From Gaetbulibacter sp. 4G1 (GTDB lineage Bacteria; Bacteroidota; Bacteroidia; Flavobacteriales; Flavobacteriaceae): DNA of 64,000 nucleotides. Position numbers and translations under genes: made by a program. Where the stretch lies: contig NZ_MDVN01000020.1 of assembly GCF_002741945.1 (NCBI RefSeq), positions 1 through 64,000 on the forward strand, in the 5' to 3' direction. The notes under the pieces were generated by a model. That model made no database searches. It was not told the origin of the DNA and saw only the letters and a list, made by a program, of their open reading frames with translations. Each line of letters opens with the position of its first letter. Positions within the stretch are counted from its first letter, which is position 1. Of this stretch, positions 16,405-23,466 are shown one piece after another.

Positions 16405-16431
16405 TAATGAATTTAATTGAAAGTATTTCTG

Positions 16432-16505
16432 TGACCATGGCAGGATTCAAACCTGCAACCTCTTGAGCCGTAATCAAGTGCGCTATTCAGTTGCGCCACA
16501 TGGCC
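16432..16505 (-). tRNA. tRNA-Arg (anticodon ACG)
   Basis: The 74-nt minus-strand sequence folds into a full cloverleaf. The acceptor stem is GGCCATG/CATGGTC with discriminator A. The D arm has GCGC stems, the anticodon stem is CTTGA/TCAAG with loop TTACGGC, and the T arm is GCAGG/CCTGC with loop TTTGAAT. Anticodon ACG (inosine-modified) reads CGU/CGC/CGA. CCA is not encoded. An intrinsic terminator follows. Confidence 0.95.
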
Positions 16506-16576
16506 ATTTTTGTGGGTGCAAATATAGTATTTTTATTAAAACTCTACCAAATATTTATTTCAAATTTCAAATTCAT

Positions 16577-16584
16577 TACTTTTG
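16577..16584 (+). promoter_or_regulatory. Predicted -7 box of the Crp/Fnr regulator gene
   Basis: TACTTTTG matches TAnnTTTG perfectly and ends only 3 bases before the ATG at 16588. Transcription would start at or within a few bases of the start codon, giving a leaderless or nearly leaderless mRNA. No Crp-like palindrome lies at the spacing seen upstream of the two downstream operons. Confidence 0.45.
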
Positions 16585-16587
16585 AAT

Positions 16588-17217
16588 ATGCCAAAGGAAT
16601 TATTGCAACAAAAATTTAGTCACCTTTTAGATGATACTCTTATTGAAGAAATCTACGCTTCGGGTATTTTTAAAACATTTGAAAAGCACGATATTATTAT
16701 AGATATAAATCAAACATTAAATTATATTCCTCTATTATTAAGCGGTAGTATTAAGATTTTAAGAGAAGATAATGATGGTAACGATTTGCTCATTTACTTT
16801 TTAGAGTCTGGTGAAACCTGTACTATGTCGCTTACTTGCTGTATGGGAACATCAAAAAGTAAGGTTAGAGCTGTTGCCGAAAAAGATTCAAGTTTAGTAA
16901 TGATTCCTGTTTCAGTAATGCAAAAATGGTTTCATAATAACGAAAGCTGGAGAAATTTCATTTTAGAAAGCTATCAAACACGATTCAACGAAATGCTTGA
17001 AACCATTGATAATCTTGCCTTCATGAAAATGGATGAGCGTTTATACAAGTACTTAATAAATAAAGTAAAGCTAAACGAATCCAAAATTATAATAGTAAAG
17101 CATCAAGATATCGCTGAAGATTTACACACTTCTCGTGTTGTTATTTCTCGACTACTTAAACAATTAGAAAACGAGGCAAAAATTAAGTTAAGCAGAAATA
17201 AAATTGAAGTTTTATAA
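16588..17217 (+). CDS. Crp/Fnr-family transcriptional regulator
   Basis: 209 residues from the ATG at 16588; a TTG two codons earlier lies inside the predicted -7 box. The N-terminal cyclic nucleotide-binding-like beta roll (about 20-125) contains LLSGSIKILREDNDGNDLLIYFLESGETC, but the cAMP-contact residues are not obvious. The cysteines in GETCTMSLTCCMG might sense redox or sulfur species. The C-terminal winged helix has VKHQDIAEDLHTSRVVISRLLKQLE as recognition helix region. It lies upstream of the sulfur-handling operons, both of which have a Crp-like palindrome 37 bp upstream of the -7 box. It is therefore the likely local activator, for example in response to sulfide or persulfide. That signal is inferred. 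Confidence 0.88.
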   Translation: MPKELLQQKFSHLLDDTLIEEIYASGIFKTFEKHDIIIDINQTLNYIPLLLSGSIKILREDNDGNDLLIYFLESGETCTMSLTCCMGTSKSKVRAVAEKDSSLVMIPVSVMQKWFHNNESWRNFILESYQTRFNEMLETIDNLAFMKMDERLYKYLINKVKLNESKIIIVKHQDIAEDLHTSRVVISRLLKQLENEAKIKLSRNKIEVL

Positions 17218-17224
17218 AACTTTA

Positions 17225-17240
17225 GGTAACATTTATTACA
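17225..17240. promoter_or_regulatory. Predicted Crp/Fnr-type operator of the YeeE/TauE operon
   Basis: GGTAACATTTATTACA contains the inverted repeat GTAA-N6-TTAC. It begins 37 bp before the -7 box at 17262-17269, exactly the spacing of the better palindrome at 19056-19071. The shared pattern is nGTrAC...TyACA. This places its centre about 41-43 bases before the expected start, as for class II Crp activators. Confidence 0.55.
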
Positions 17241-17261
17241 GACTTAAGTAAAACATAAATT

Positions 17262-17269
17262 TATCTTTG
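17262..17269 (+). promoter_or_regulatory. Predicted -7 box of the YeeE/TauE operon
   Basis: TATCTTTG fits TAnnTTTG and lies 18 bases before the ATG at 17288, giving a leader of roughly 10-14 bases. No clear -33 TTTG is seen, consistent with activation from the operator at 17225-17240. Confidence 0.55.
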
Positions 17270-17287
17270 CGCTTTTAAATCACATTT

Positions 17288-17845
17288 ATGGAATACGTTT
17301 TAAACCCTTGGCCTTGGTACATAACGGGCCCACTAATAGCCTTAGTTATGGCATTATTACTCTATTTTGGTAAAACATTTGGCATGTCATCAAATCTAAG
17401 AACTATGTGCGCCATAGGCGGTGGTGGTAAATTTTCAGATTTTTTTAAGTTTAATTGGAAAGAACAAGTTTGGAATTTAATTGTAGTACTGGGCGCTATA
17501 ATTGGTGGTTTTATTGCTACTCAGTATTTGTCAAACGATGCCATTACTAATTTAAATCCAGAAACCATTTCTGAATTACAGCAAATGGGATTTAAAGGTG
17601 CTGGTGAAACATTAGTACCTAACGAGATATTTGATTTAGAAACCCTAAACTCAAAAAGCTTAATCTTATTAATTATTGGAGGTTTACTTGTTGGGTTTGG
17701 TACAAGATATGCTGGTGGTTGTACTTCTGGTCATGCCATTACTGGATTAAGTAGTTTGCAAAAACCATCTTTAATTGCTGTTATAGGCTTTTTTATAGGC
17801 GGATTAATTATGACTAACCTTCTTTTACCTTTAATTTTTAACTAA
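17288..17845 (+). CDS. YeeE/YedE-family sulfur transporter subunit (PmpA-like)
   Basis: 185 residues with about four membrane segments. Conserved cysteine motifs are RTMCAIGGGG near residue 42 and YAGGCTSGHAITGLSSL near residue 145; the GGCTSGHA box is diagnostic of the YeeE/YedE (sulf_transp) family. Family members move thiosulfate or related sulfur species; half-sized proteins like this and the next one form the two-gene PmpA/PmpB arrangement. The stop overlaps the next start as TAATG, so the two are translationally coupled. An insertion between the first two helices (NDAITNLNPETISELQQMG) is probably extracytoplasmic. Confidence 0.87.
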   Translation: MEYVLNPWPWYITGPLIALVMALLLYFGKTFGMSSNLRTMCAIGGGGKFSDFFKFNWKEQVWNLIVVLGAIIGGFIATQYLSNDAITNLNPETISELQQMGFKGAGETLVPNEIFDLETLNSKSLILLIIGGLLVGFGTRYAGGCTSGHAITGLSSLQKPSLIAVIGFFIGGLIMTNLLLPLIFN

Positions 17846-18258
17846 TGAGATATTTAAAATTTTTACTCGTTGGCATCTTTTTTGGAATTATCTTAGTTAA
17901 ATCTGAGGCCGTTTCTTGGTATCGCATATACGAAATGTTTCGTTTCCAGTCCTTCCACATGTATGGTATTATTGGTACAGCAATAGCTACTGGCGTTCTG
18001 TTTTTACAAATTTCAAAAAAAGGTTATATAAAAAGTATTAAAGGCGCAGATATTTTTGTTCCAAAAAAAGATCGTGGACTTATTAGATATATTGTTGGTG
18101 GAATCATTTTTGGGTTTGGTTGGGCACTCATTGGTGCTTGCCCTGGGCCTATGTACATTTTATTAGGTACTGGCGTGTTAAGCATGCTTATTGTAATTGC
18201 TGCTGCCTTATTAGGTACATTCATTTACGGTGTTTTAAAAGACAAACTACCACACTAA
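17845..18258 (+). CDS. YeeE/YedE-family sulfur transporter subunit (PmpB-like, DUF6691)
   Basis: 137 residues with about four membrane segments. The first half has the FRFQSFHMYGIIGTAIATG pattern and the second half GGIIFGFGWALIGACPGPMYILLG, with the conserved GACPGP cysteine box. These are characteristic of the second half of two-gene YeeE/YedE transporters. Together with the preceding protein it should import or export a small sulfur compound across the inner membrane. The start overlaps the previous stop by one base, and the TauE-like gene follows with no gap. Confidence 0.87.
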   Translation: MRYLKFLLVGIFFGIILVKSEAVSWYRIYEMFRFQSFHMYGIIGTAIATGVLFLQISKKGYIKSIKGADIFVPKKDRGLIRYIVGGIIFGFGWALIGACPGPMYILLGTGVLSMLIVIAAALLGTFIYGVLKDKLPH

Positions 18259-19050
18259 ATGGATACCACACAACTCTTAGGATACATTGGCGCTTTAATA
18301 GTTGGTCTAGTTTTAGGGCTTATTGGTGGTGGTGGTTCAATTCTTACTGTTCCATTATTGGTTTACTTACTAGGGTACAATCCAATTATTGCTACGGCAT
18401 ATTCGCTATTTGTGGTTGGTACCACATCTATGGTGGGAACATATCAAAAATACAGAAAAGGTCTAGTAGATTTTAAAACCGGGTTAGCTTTTTCTTTCCC
18501 TTCATTTATAGCAGTTTACTTATCACGCAGATATTTAGTCCCAGGAATTCCTGATACCCTTTTAAGCTTTGAAAGCTTCACTTTAACAAAAGAAATGGGT
18601 ATTATGGTATTTTTTGCCATAATTATGCTTTTAGCTTCTGTTTCTATGATTAAAAACAAAAAAGAAACAAACGAAGTTTCAGAAAAACAAGCTTACTACA
18701 AAACATTTATTCAAGGGTTAATAATAGGAACAATTACAGGAATAATAGGTGCTGGAGGTGGATTTTTATATGTACCTGCACTCGTACTTTGGGCAAATAT
18801 CCCTATGAAAAAGGCAGTAGGAACTTCATTAATTATTGTTACGATTAATTCATTAATTGGTTTTACTGGCGATATTCAAACCATCGAAATAGAATGGGGC
18901 TTTCTACTAATTTTTACTTTAATTTCCATTTTAGGAATTATATTAGGTGTATTTCTTTCAAAATTCATAAGTGGTAAAAAGCTAAAAAAAAGCTTTGGTT
19001 TTTTCACATTAATTATGGCCATATATATAATTTATAAGGAAACAAATTAG
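18259..19050 (+). CDS. TauE/SafE-family sulfite exporter-like permease
   Basis: 263 residues with about seven or eight membrane segments and the duplicated glycine motifs of the family: GLIGGGGSILTVPLL near residue 22 and GIIGAGGGFLYVPALV near residue 165. TauE/SafE proteins are anion permeases, often for sulfite, sulfoacetate or other organosulfur compounds. The ATG follows the PmpB-like stop directly. With the neighbouring persulfide dioxygenase, export of sulfite or thiosulfate produced during sulfide detoxification is the likely role, inferred from context. Confidence 0.88.
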   Translation: MDTTQLLGYIGALIVGLVLGLIGGGGSILTVPLLVYLLGYNPIIATAYSLFVVGTTSMVGTYQKYRKGLVDFKTGLAFSFPSFIAVYLSRRYLVPGIPDTLLSFESFTLTKEMGIMVFFAIIMLLASVSMIKNKKETNEVSEKQAYYKTFIQGLIIGTITGIIGAGGGFLYVPALVLWANIPMKKAVGTSLIIVTINSLIGFTGDIQTIEIEWGFLLIFTLISILGIILGVFLSKFISGKKLKKSFGFFTLIMAIYIIYKETN

Positions 19051-19055
19051 TATAA

Positions 19056-19071
19056 TGTGACAAAAGTCACA
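19056..19071. promoter_or_regulatory. Predicted Crp/Fnr operator of the persulfide dioxygenase gene
   Basis: TGTGACAAAAGTCACA is a 16-bp palindrome identical to the classical TGTGA-N6-TCACA Crp consensus. It starts 37 bp before the -7 box at 19093-19100. The Crp/Fnr gene at 16588-17217 is the obvious candidate regulator. Confidence 0.75.
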
Positions 19072-19092
19072 AACGAAACCATTTAGGTTTCA

Positions 19093-19100
19093 TATTTTTG
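19093..19100 (+). promoter_or_regulatory. Predicted -7 box of the persulfide dioxygenase-rhodanese gene
   Basis: TATTTTTG is a perfect TAnnTTTG element 57 bases before the ATG at 19158. The leader contains a small CCGC-TAT-GCGG hairpin near 19126-19136. The paired spacing with the palindrome at 19056 supports this as the true promoter. Confidence 0.6.
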
Positions 19101-19157
19101 AATGATTTATATATTGAAATATTTTCCGCTATGCGGATATGAAAATAAGTTTATAAA

Positions 19158-20567
19158 ATGAAGATAGAACAAATTTATACAGGCTGTTTAGCTCAAGGTG
19201 CATATTATATAGAATCTAATGGCGAAGTTGCAATTATTGACCCGTTGCGTGAAACACAGCAATATGTAGACAAAGCCAATGAAGAAAATGCAAAAATCAA
19301 ATATATTTTTGAAACGCATTTTCATGCTGATTTTGTTTCTGGCCATGTAGATTTAGCTAAAAAAACAGGGGCTACCATTATTTTTGGCCCTAGTGCCACA
19401 ACTGATTACAAAGCTCATATAGCAACTGATAATGAGGAATTCAAACTAGGTAATGTTACCATTAAAGTTTTACACACCCCTGGACATACTTTAGAGTCAG
19501 TTACCTTTTTATTAGTTGATGAAAAAGGTAAAGATTATGCTATATTTTCTGGAGATACTTTGTTTTTAGGTGATGTTGGTCGACCAGATTTAGCTATAAA
19601 ATCAGATCTTACCAAAGAAGATTTAGCTGGTATGCTATACGATTCTTTACGAAACAAAATCATGCCACTAGCTGATGATGTTATTGTGTATCCAGCGCAT
19701 GGAGCAGGTTCGGCCTGCGGAAAAAATTTAAGTAAAGAAACTGTTGGTATTTTAGGCGAACAAAAGCAAAGCAACTATGCCTTGAGATCAGATATGACAA
19801 AAGAGGAGTTTGTAGAAGAAGTACTTGATGGTATTGCGCCACCGCCACAATATTTTGCTAAAAATGCAATGATGAATAAGTCTGGGTATGATGATTTTGA
19901 AACTGTTCTTAAAAAAGGTGATGTTGCATTAAACCCTGAGGAGTTTGAAGCTGTCGCAAACCAAGAAGATGCTTTAGTTCTTGATGTTAGAAACGAAAAA
20001 GATTTTGTTAAAGGTTATATACCTAACTCTATATTTATTGGTATCCATGGTGGATTTGCACCTTGGGTAGGTGCTTTAATTACCGATTTAAAACAACCTA
20101 TTTTGTTAATTACCCCGGAAGGTAAAGAAAAAGAAACTGTAACTCGATTATCTCGTGTTGGTTATGATAACACATTGGGTTATTTAAAAGGCGGTATTGA
20201 TGCGTGGAAAGTTGCAGGAAAAGATATTGAAACTATTGAATCTATAACTGCTGATGAATTTTCTAATAGATTTAAAAATAGTAATGTAGAAACTCTTGAT
20301 GTTAGAAAAGATGGAGAATATAAGTCTGAACATATTGAAGGTACAAATGTGCATCACTTTGCTCTAGACTATATTAATGATAACATGAGTTCTATTGATA
20401 ATAAAAAAACTTACTATTTACATTGTGCTGGTGGTTATAGATCAGTTATAGCTGCCTCCATTTTAAAAGCTAGAGGCTTTGATGTAATAGATGTTGCTGG
20501 TGGTTTTGGAGCGCTTAAAAAGACCGACTTACCAATGACAAATTTTGTTTGTCCGTCAACATTGTAA
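19158..20567 (+). CDS. Persulfide dioxygenase-type metallo-beta-lactamase fused to two rhodanese domains
   Basis: 469 residues. Residues 1-250 are an ETHE1/PDO-like MBL-fold domain with THFHADFVSGH, HTPGHTLES, SGDTLFLGDVGRPD and VYPAHGAGSACG. This family oxidises glutathione- or similar persulfides to sulfite. A first rhodanese domain follows (about 265-355, VLDVRNEKDFVKGYIPNS) without a catalytic cysteine: its loop reads LITPEGKE. A second domain (about 375-465) keeps it, C423 in HCAGGYRS, and could transfer sulfur to or from sulfite to make thiosulfate. The gene has its own Crp-like operator and promoter and is followed after 2 bp by the HMA protein gene. Confidence 0.93.
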   Translation: MKIEQIYTGCLAQGAYYIESNGEVAIIDPLRETQQYVDKANEENAKIKYIFETHFHADFVSGHVDLAKKTGATIIFGPSATTDYKAHIATDNEEFKLGNVTIKVLHTPGHTLESVTFLLVDEKGKDYAIFSGDTLFLGDVGRPDLAIKSDLTKEDLAGMLYDSLRNKIMPLADDVIVYPAHGAGSACGKNLSKETVGILGEQKQSNYALRSDMTKEEFVEEVLDGIAPPPQYFAKNAMMNKSGYDDFETVLKKGDVALNPEEFEAVANQEDALVLDVRNEKDFVKGYIPNSIFIGIHGGFAPWVGALITDLKQPILLITPEGKEKETVTRLSRVGYDNTLGYLKGGIDAWKVAGKDIETIESITADEFSNRFKNSNVETLDVRKDGEYKSEHIEGTNVHHFALDYINDNMSSIDNKKTYYLHCAGGYRSVIAASILKARGFDVIDVAGGFGALKKTDLPMTNFVCPSTL

Positions 20568-20569
20568 CT

Positions 20570-20839
20570 ATGTACATAACATTAAAAATACAAAACTTGA
20601 AATGTGGAGGCTGTGCTAACACTATTGTTAATAAACTAGGTGAGCTAAATAACATTACAGAAATTAACGTTGATAATACTAATGATTCTGTATCTTTTGG
20701 TTATTCAACCGACGAAGATGTTAAAAACATTAAAACTTTATTAGCAAAACTCGGTTATCCAATAGTTGGAGAAAAAAATATCTTAACAACAAAAGCAAAA
20801 TCTTTTGTTAGTTGCGCCGTAGGAAGAATGAGTAAATAA
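20570..20839 (+). CDS. Heavy-metal-associated (HMA) domain protein
   Basis: 89 residues; the ATG two bases after the preceding stop is preferred over an upstream TTG inside that gene. The first 65 residues are a ferredoxin-like HMA domain (LKIQNLKCGGCANTIVNKL...ISVD-like second strand) with the metal-binding CGGC. It could act as a small copper chaperone. The C-terminal extension has one more cysteine (FVSCAVGRMSK). Cotranscription with the persulfide dioxygenase links it to thiol and metal homeostasis. A bidirectional terminator follows. Confidence 0.85.
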   Translation: MYITLKIQNLKCGGCANTIVNKLGELNNITEINVDNTNDSVSFGYSTDEDVKNIKTLLAKLGYPIVGEKNILTTKAKSFVSCAVGRMSK

Positions 20840-20842
20840 ATT

Positions 20843-20875
20843 AAAAAAGCTCCAATTAAAAATTGGAGCTTTTTT
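20843..20875. terminator. Bidirectional intrinsic terminator
   Basis: AGCTCCAATT/AATTGGAGCT forms a 10-bp stem with a 3-base loop, flanked by A6 and T6 so that it works on both strands. It separates the convergent sulfur operon and clpS. Confidence 0.9.
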
Positions 20876-20876
20876 G

Positions 20877-21155
20877 TTATATTATTTCTGCGCTTAAACC
20901 AGCTTCAAGAAGCATGGAGCAACGTGGCTTTAAATCATCATACAATCCTGTTTTAACTGTACATTTTCCGTTATGATGTACAATAATAGAGCATTGCTCT
21001 GCTTGTTCTGCTGTATGTTCACAAGCATAAATAAGCGTTTCTATAACATGATCGAAAGTATTAACATCATCGTTATATAAAACAATCTCATTTTGAGTTT
21101 TTACTTCTTCTTTAAGTAATAATTCTTCTGATGTTTTTTCTTTAGTACTCATCAT
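20877..21155 (-). CDS. clpS: ClpS-like adaptor of the Clp protease
   Basis: 92 residues (two adjacent ATG codons possible). The core IVLYNDDVNTFDHVIETLIYACEHTAEQAEQCSIIVHHNGKC matches ClpS. Family members deliver N-degron substrates to ClpA/ClpC with Clp protease by binding the unfoldase N domain. The disordered N terminus is longer than in E. coli, which is usual. prmA lies directly upstream on the same strand, a common order in Flavobacteriaceae. Confidence 0.93.
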   Translation of the reverse strand: MMSTKEKTSEELLLKEEVKTQNEIVLYNDDVNTFDHVIETLIYACEHTAEQAEQCSIIVHHNGKCTVKTGLYDDLKPRCSMLLEAGLSAEII

Positions 21156-21182
21156 CTCAATTTTTTGGGGACAATTCTTCTA

Positions 21183-22019
21183 CTAATTTAAAAATTTTAA
21201 TGATACCCAATTGTTTCTTTCCAATTTTTCTTCAAATTTTAACAAATGTTTTTCACATTCTGCTTTAATCATTGGAATATCATCATTATAAAATCCGCTT
21301 AAAAACAACATGCCGCTTTTATTTAAGCAAGAGGCATACGTTTTTAAATCTTGTAGCAAAATATTTCTATTAATGTTTGCAATGATAATATCGTATTTTT
21401 TATTTTTCAAAACCGATGCATCGCCTTCAATAACAGTAATATGGTTACAGTTATTACGTTCTACGTTTTCTAAACTATTTAAATAACACCAATTATCATA
21501 ATCTACAGCATCAATGGGATTTGCACCTTTAAGCTCTGCCAGAATCGCTAAAACTCCTGTTCCGCAACCCATATCTAAAACGGATTTATTTTTGAAATCG
21601 TTATTTAAAATATGTTGAATCATCATATGGGTAGTTTCATGATGACCTGTACCAAAACTCATTTTGGGTTCTATAATAATATCGTATTGCGTATCAAACT
21701 TATCATGAAATGGTGCACGAACTGCACAAACATTATCAACTATAATTGGGTTAAAATTCTTTTCCCATTCTGCATTCCAATTAGTTTGTTCTATGTCTTC
21801 AAACGTATATGTGATTTCAAACTCGTCTGAATTTAGAATTTGAATATCTTCCAAAATAGCCTCTCTCCATTCATCTTTTTGAATGTAAGCTGTAACTCCT
21901 TCGTCGGTTTCAACAAAACTTTCAAAACCTGCATAACCTAATTCTGCAATTAAAATTTCTACTGCAGGTTGCTGTGGTTTTACTTTAAAATAATAACCTA
22001 TATAAATGATGTTTGACAT
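21183..22019 (-). CDS. prmA: Ribosomal protein L11 methyltransferase
   Basis: 278 residues. The N-terminal substrate-recognition domain (about 1-75) is followed by a Rossmann methyltransferase domain with the SAM motif LDMGCGTGVLAILA (about residue 155), preceded by PKMSFGTGHHETTHMM, typical of PrmA. IIIANINRNIL corresponds to the NPPY-like catalytic loop region (NI-N in PrmA). It trimethylates ribosomal protein L11. It is cotranscribed with clpS (27-bp gap). The upstream gap contains a dispersed repeat. Confidence 0.93.
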   Translation of the reverse strand: MSNIIYIGYYFKVKPQQPAVEILIAELGYAGFESFVETDEGVTAYIQKDEWREAILEDIQILNSDEFEITYTFEDIEQTNWNAEWEKNFNPIIVDNVCAVRAPFHDKFDTQYDIIIEPKMSFGTGHHETTHMMIQHILNNDFKNKSVLDMGCGTGVLAILAELKGANPIDAVDYDNWCYLNSLENVERNNCNHITVIEGDASVLKNKKYDIIIANINRNILLQDLKTYASCLNKSGMLFLSGFYNDDIPMIKAECEKHLLKFEEKLERNNWVSLKFLN

Positions 22020-22051
22020 TTGCCTTGAGAAATTAATTAAGCTGATAAACT

Positions 22052-22143
22052 CGCGTTAGCGATTGAAATGGCATCCTTTTTTGAGGCACGAAAAAAAGAT
22101 ATAATGGAAAGCGCGACCCATGCCTTAAGCTTGGGTAACGCCC
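22052..22143 (-). repeat. Dispersed intergenic repeat, copy A
   Basis: Read on the minus strand it begins GGGCGTTACCCAAG, contains CGTGCCTCAAAAAAGGAT and ends CAATCGCTAACGCG. It matches copy B (36897-36981) over nearly its whole length except for an 11-base insertion, and copy C (59680-59750) over the central part. It lies between tpiA and prmA. It resembles REP-like intergenic elements that recur in Flavobacteriaceae genomes, by memory only. Confidence 0.8.
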
Positions 22144-22158
22144 TAATTATTTTTTTAT

Positions 22159-22908
22159 TTAAAACGCATTCACAATTGCGAAAAAATCTTCAGCTTTTAA
22201 AGATGCTCCTCCAATTAAACCACCGTCTACATCTGGTTTAGAGAAAATCTCCTCGGCATTTGCTGGTTTAACACTACCTCCATAAAGAATAGAAACAGTA
22301 TTTGCTACTTCATTTCCATACTTATCGGCTAATGTTTTTCTAATAAATGCATGCATATCTTGCGCTTGTTCTGGGCTTGCAGTTTCGCCAGTGCCAATAG
22401 CCCAAACAGGCTCGTAGGCTAAAACGATATTTTTGAATGCTGATGCTTCTAAATGAAATAAAGCGTTTTTAATTTGGCTTCCAACTACGTTTTCCTCGTT
22501 TCCAGATTTTCTGTCGGCTAGCTCTTCTCCAAAACAAAAAATAATTCTCATGTTGTTCGCTAAAGCCGTATCTACTTTTTTAGCCAATAATTCATCCGTT
22601 TCATTAAAATATTCACGACGCTCACTATGACCTAAAATAACCGTATTAACTCCTACACTTTTAAGCATATCTGCATTGATTTCGCCAGTATAAGCTCCAT
22701 TTTCAGCAAAGTGCATGTTTTGTGCTACTACTTCAATATCTGTATTGCGTAAGGCATCAAAAGCTTGGTATAAATTAGTAAAGGTTGGTGCTACCATTAC
22801 CTCTGCTTCTGTTGTTTTAGTTTGTTTTTTTAAGTCGGCAAGTAATGATTCTGTTTGCGATAAATCATTATTCATTTTCCAGTTTCCAGCAACGATTTGT
22901 TTTCTCAT
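22159..22908 (-). CDS. tpiA: Triosephosphate isomerase
   Basis: 249 residues, full length. Diagnostic motifs: VAGNWKMN at the start (Asn/Lys of the active site), VILGHSERREYF with the catalytic histidine, the catalytic-glutamate motif AYEPVWAIGTG, and phosphate-binding LYGGSVKPAN and GLIGGASL. It interconverts dihydroxyacetone phosphate and glyceraldehyde 3-phosphate in the cytoplasm. The thioredoxin-like gene lies 64 bp upstream on the same strand. Confidence 0.97.
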   Translation of the reverse strand: MRKQIVAGNWKMNNDLSQTESLLADLKKQTKTTEAEVMVAPTFTNLYQAFDALRNTDIEVVAQNMHFAENGAYTGEINADMLKSVGVNTVILGHSERREYFNETDELLAKKVDTALANNMRIIFCFGEELADRKSGNEENVVGSQIKNALFHLEASAFKNIVLAYEPVWAIGTGETASPEQAQDMHAFIRKTLADKYGNEVANTVSILYGGSVKPANAEEIFSKPDVDGGLIGGASLKAEDFFAIVNAF

Positions 22909-22972
22909 AATATTGGTCTTAAAACTTTCTTTTGAAAGACTTTATTTGTAGTTATTTATTACTGCAAAAATA

Positions 22973-23464
22973 CTACTTTTTTAGCGCGTTTACCAACTTA
23001 TTATCGTCAGCTTCAGTAGCTTTAAATAATTCTATATTTCCGTCTTTATTTATTACCATATATCTAGGAATCCATCTAATTTTTACAAAATCTCCAAAGG
23101 CACTTTTTTTACCTGATGGCATATAATAATGTTCTCCCTCAATTTGATACTTTTTAATCCCTCTTTTCCAAGGTTTATCTCCCCTATCTAAAGAGAAAAA
23201 TAAATATACAGCGTCATTATATTTTTTTTGTAATGCTTTTACTTTTGGTATACCTTTTATACAATCGCTACACCAGGATGCCCAAATATCGATAACAATA
23301 ATTTTGCCCTTATGCTTTTCTAAAATAGATTTTAGGGTAACTTGATTACCGCTTAAAGTTGTAAATACATCATTTAAGGCTTCTTCAGAGAATTGAGTTG
23401 GTGCTTCTATATTGCAATTAAAAACACTAAGCAGTATAACTAATAAATATTTTATTTTTTTCAT
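22973..23464 (-). CDS. TlpA-like thioredoxin-family protein, probably lipid-anchored
   Basis: 163 residues. The hydrophobic N terminus ends in LLSVFNC, an acceptable lipobox. The thioredoxin fold has the redox motif WASWCSDC (about residue 68-71), followed by IPKVKALQKKY, and the cis-proline region IRWIPRYMVI. It is probably a periplasmic thiol-disulfide reductase or a cytochrome-maturation or oxidative-stress protein of the AhpC/TSA-Redoxin type. It starts 2 bp after the permease stop, so it is likely cotranscribed with the permease gene. Confidence 0.85.
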   Translation of the reverse strand: MKKIKYLLVILLSVFNCNIEAPTQFSEEALNDVFTTLSGNQVTLKSILEKHKGKIIVIDIWASWCSDCIKGIPKVKALQKKYNDAVYLFFSLDRGDKPWKRGIKKYQIEGEHYYMPSGKKSAFGDFVKIRWIPRYMVINKDGNIELFKATEADDNKLVNALKK

Positions 23465-23466
23465 GC

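Larger units (their letters stand above)
16105..16431. other. Non-coding stretch between LytTR promoter and tRNA-Arg
   Basis: About 330 bp without a credible gene. It contains a plus-strand terminator-like hairpin (16221-16245) with no assigned upstream transcript and the tRNA-Arg terminator (16374-16404). A reading frame across 16199-16477 on the minus strand runs through the tRNA and is not credible. The rest is featureless AT-rich sequence. Confidence 0.5.

Noticed and set aside
16199-16477. Minus-strand reading frame of 92 codons
   Set aside because: It overlaps most of tRNA-Arg and its terminator, has no family pattern, and its N terminus is simply the translated tRNA.
18120-18476. Plus-strand frame overlapping the PmpB- and TauE-like genes
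   Set aside because: Shifted frame rich in Trp, Cys and His inside two clearly conserved membrane protein genes.
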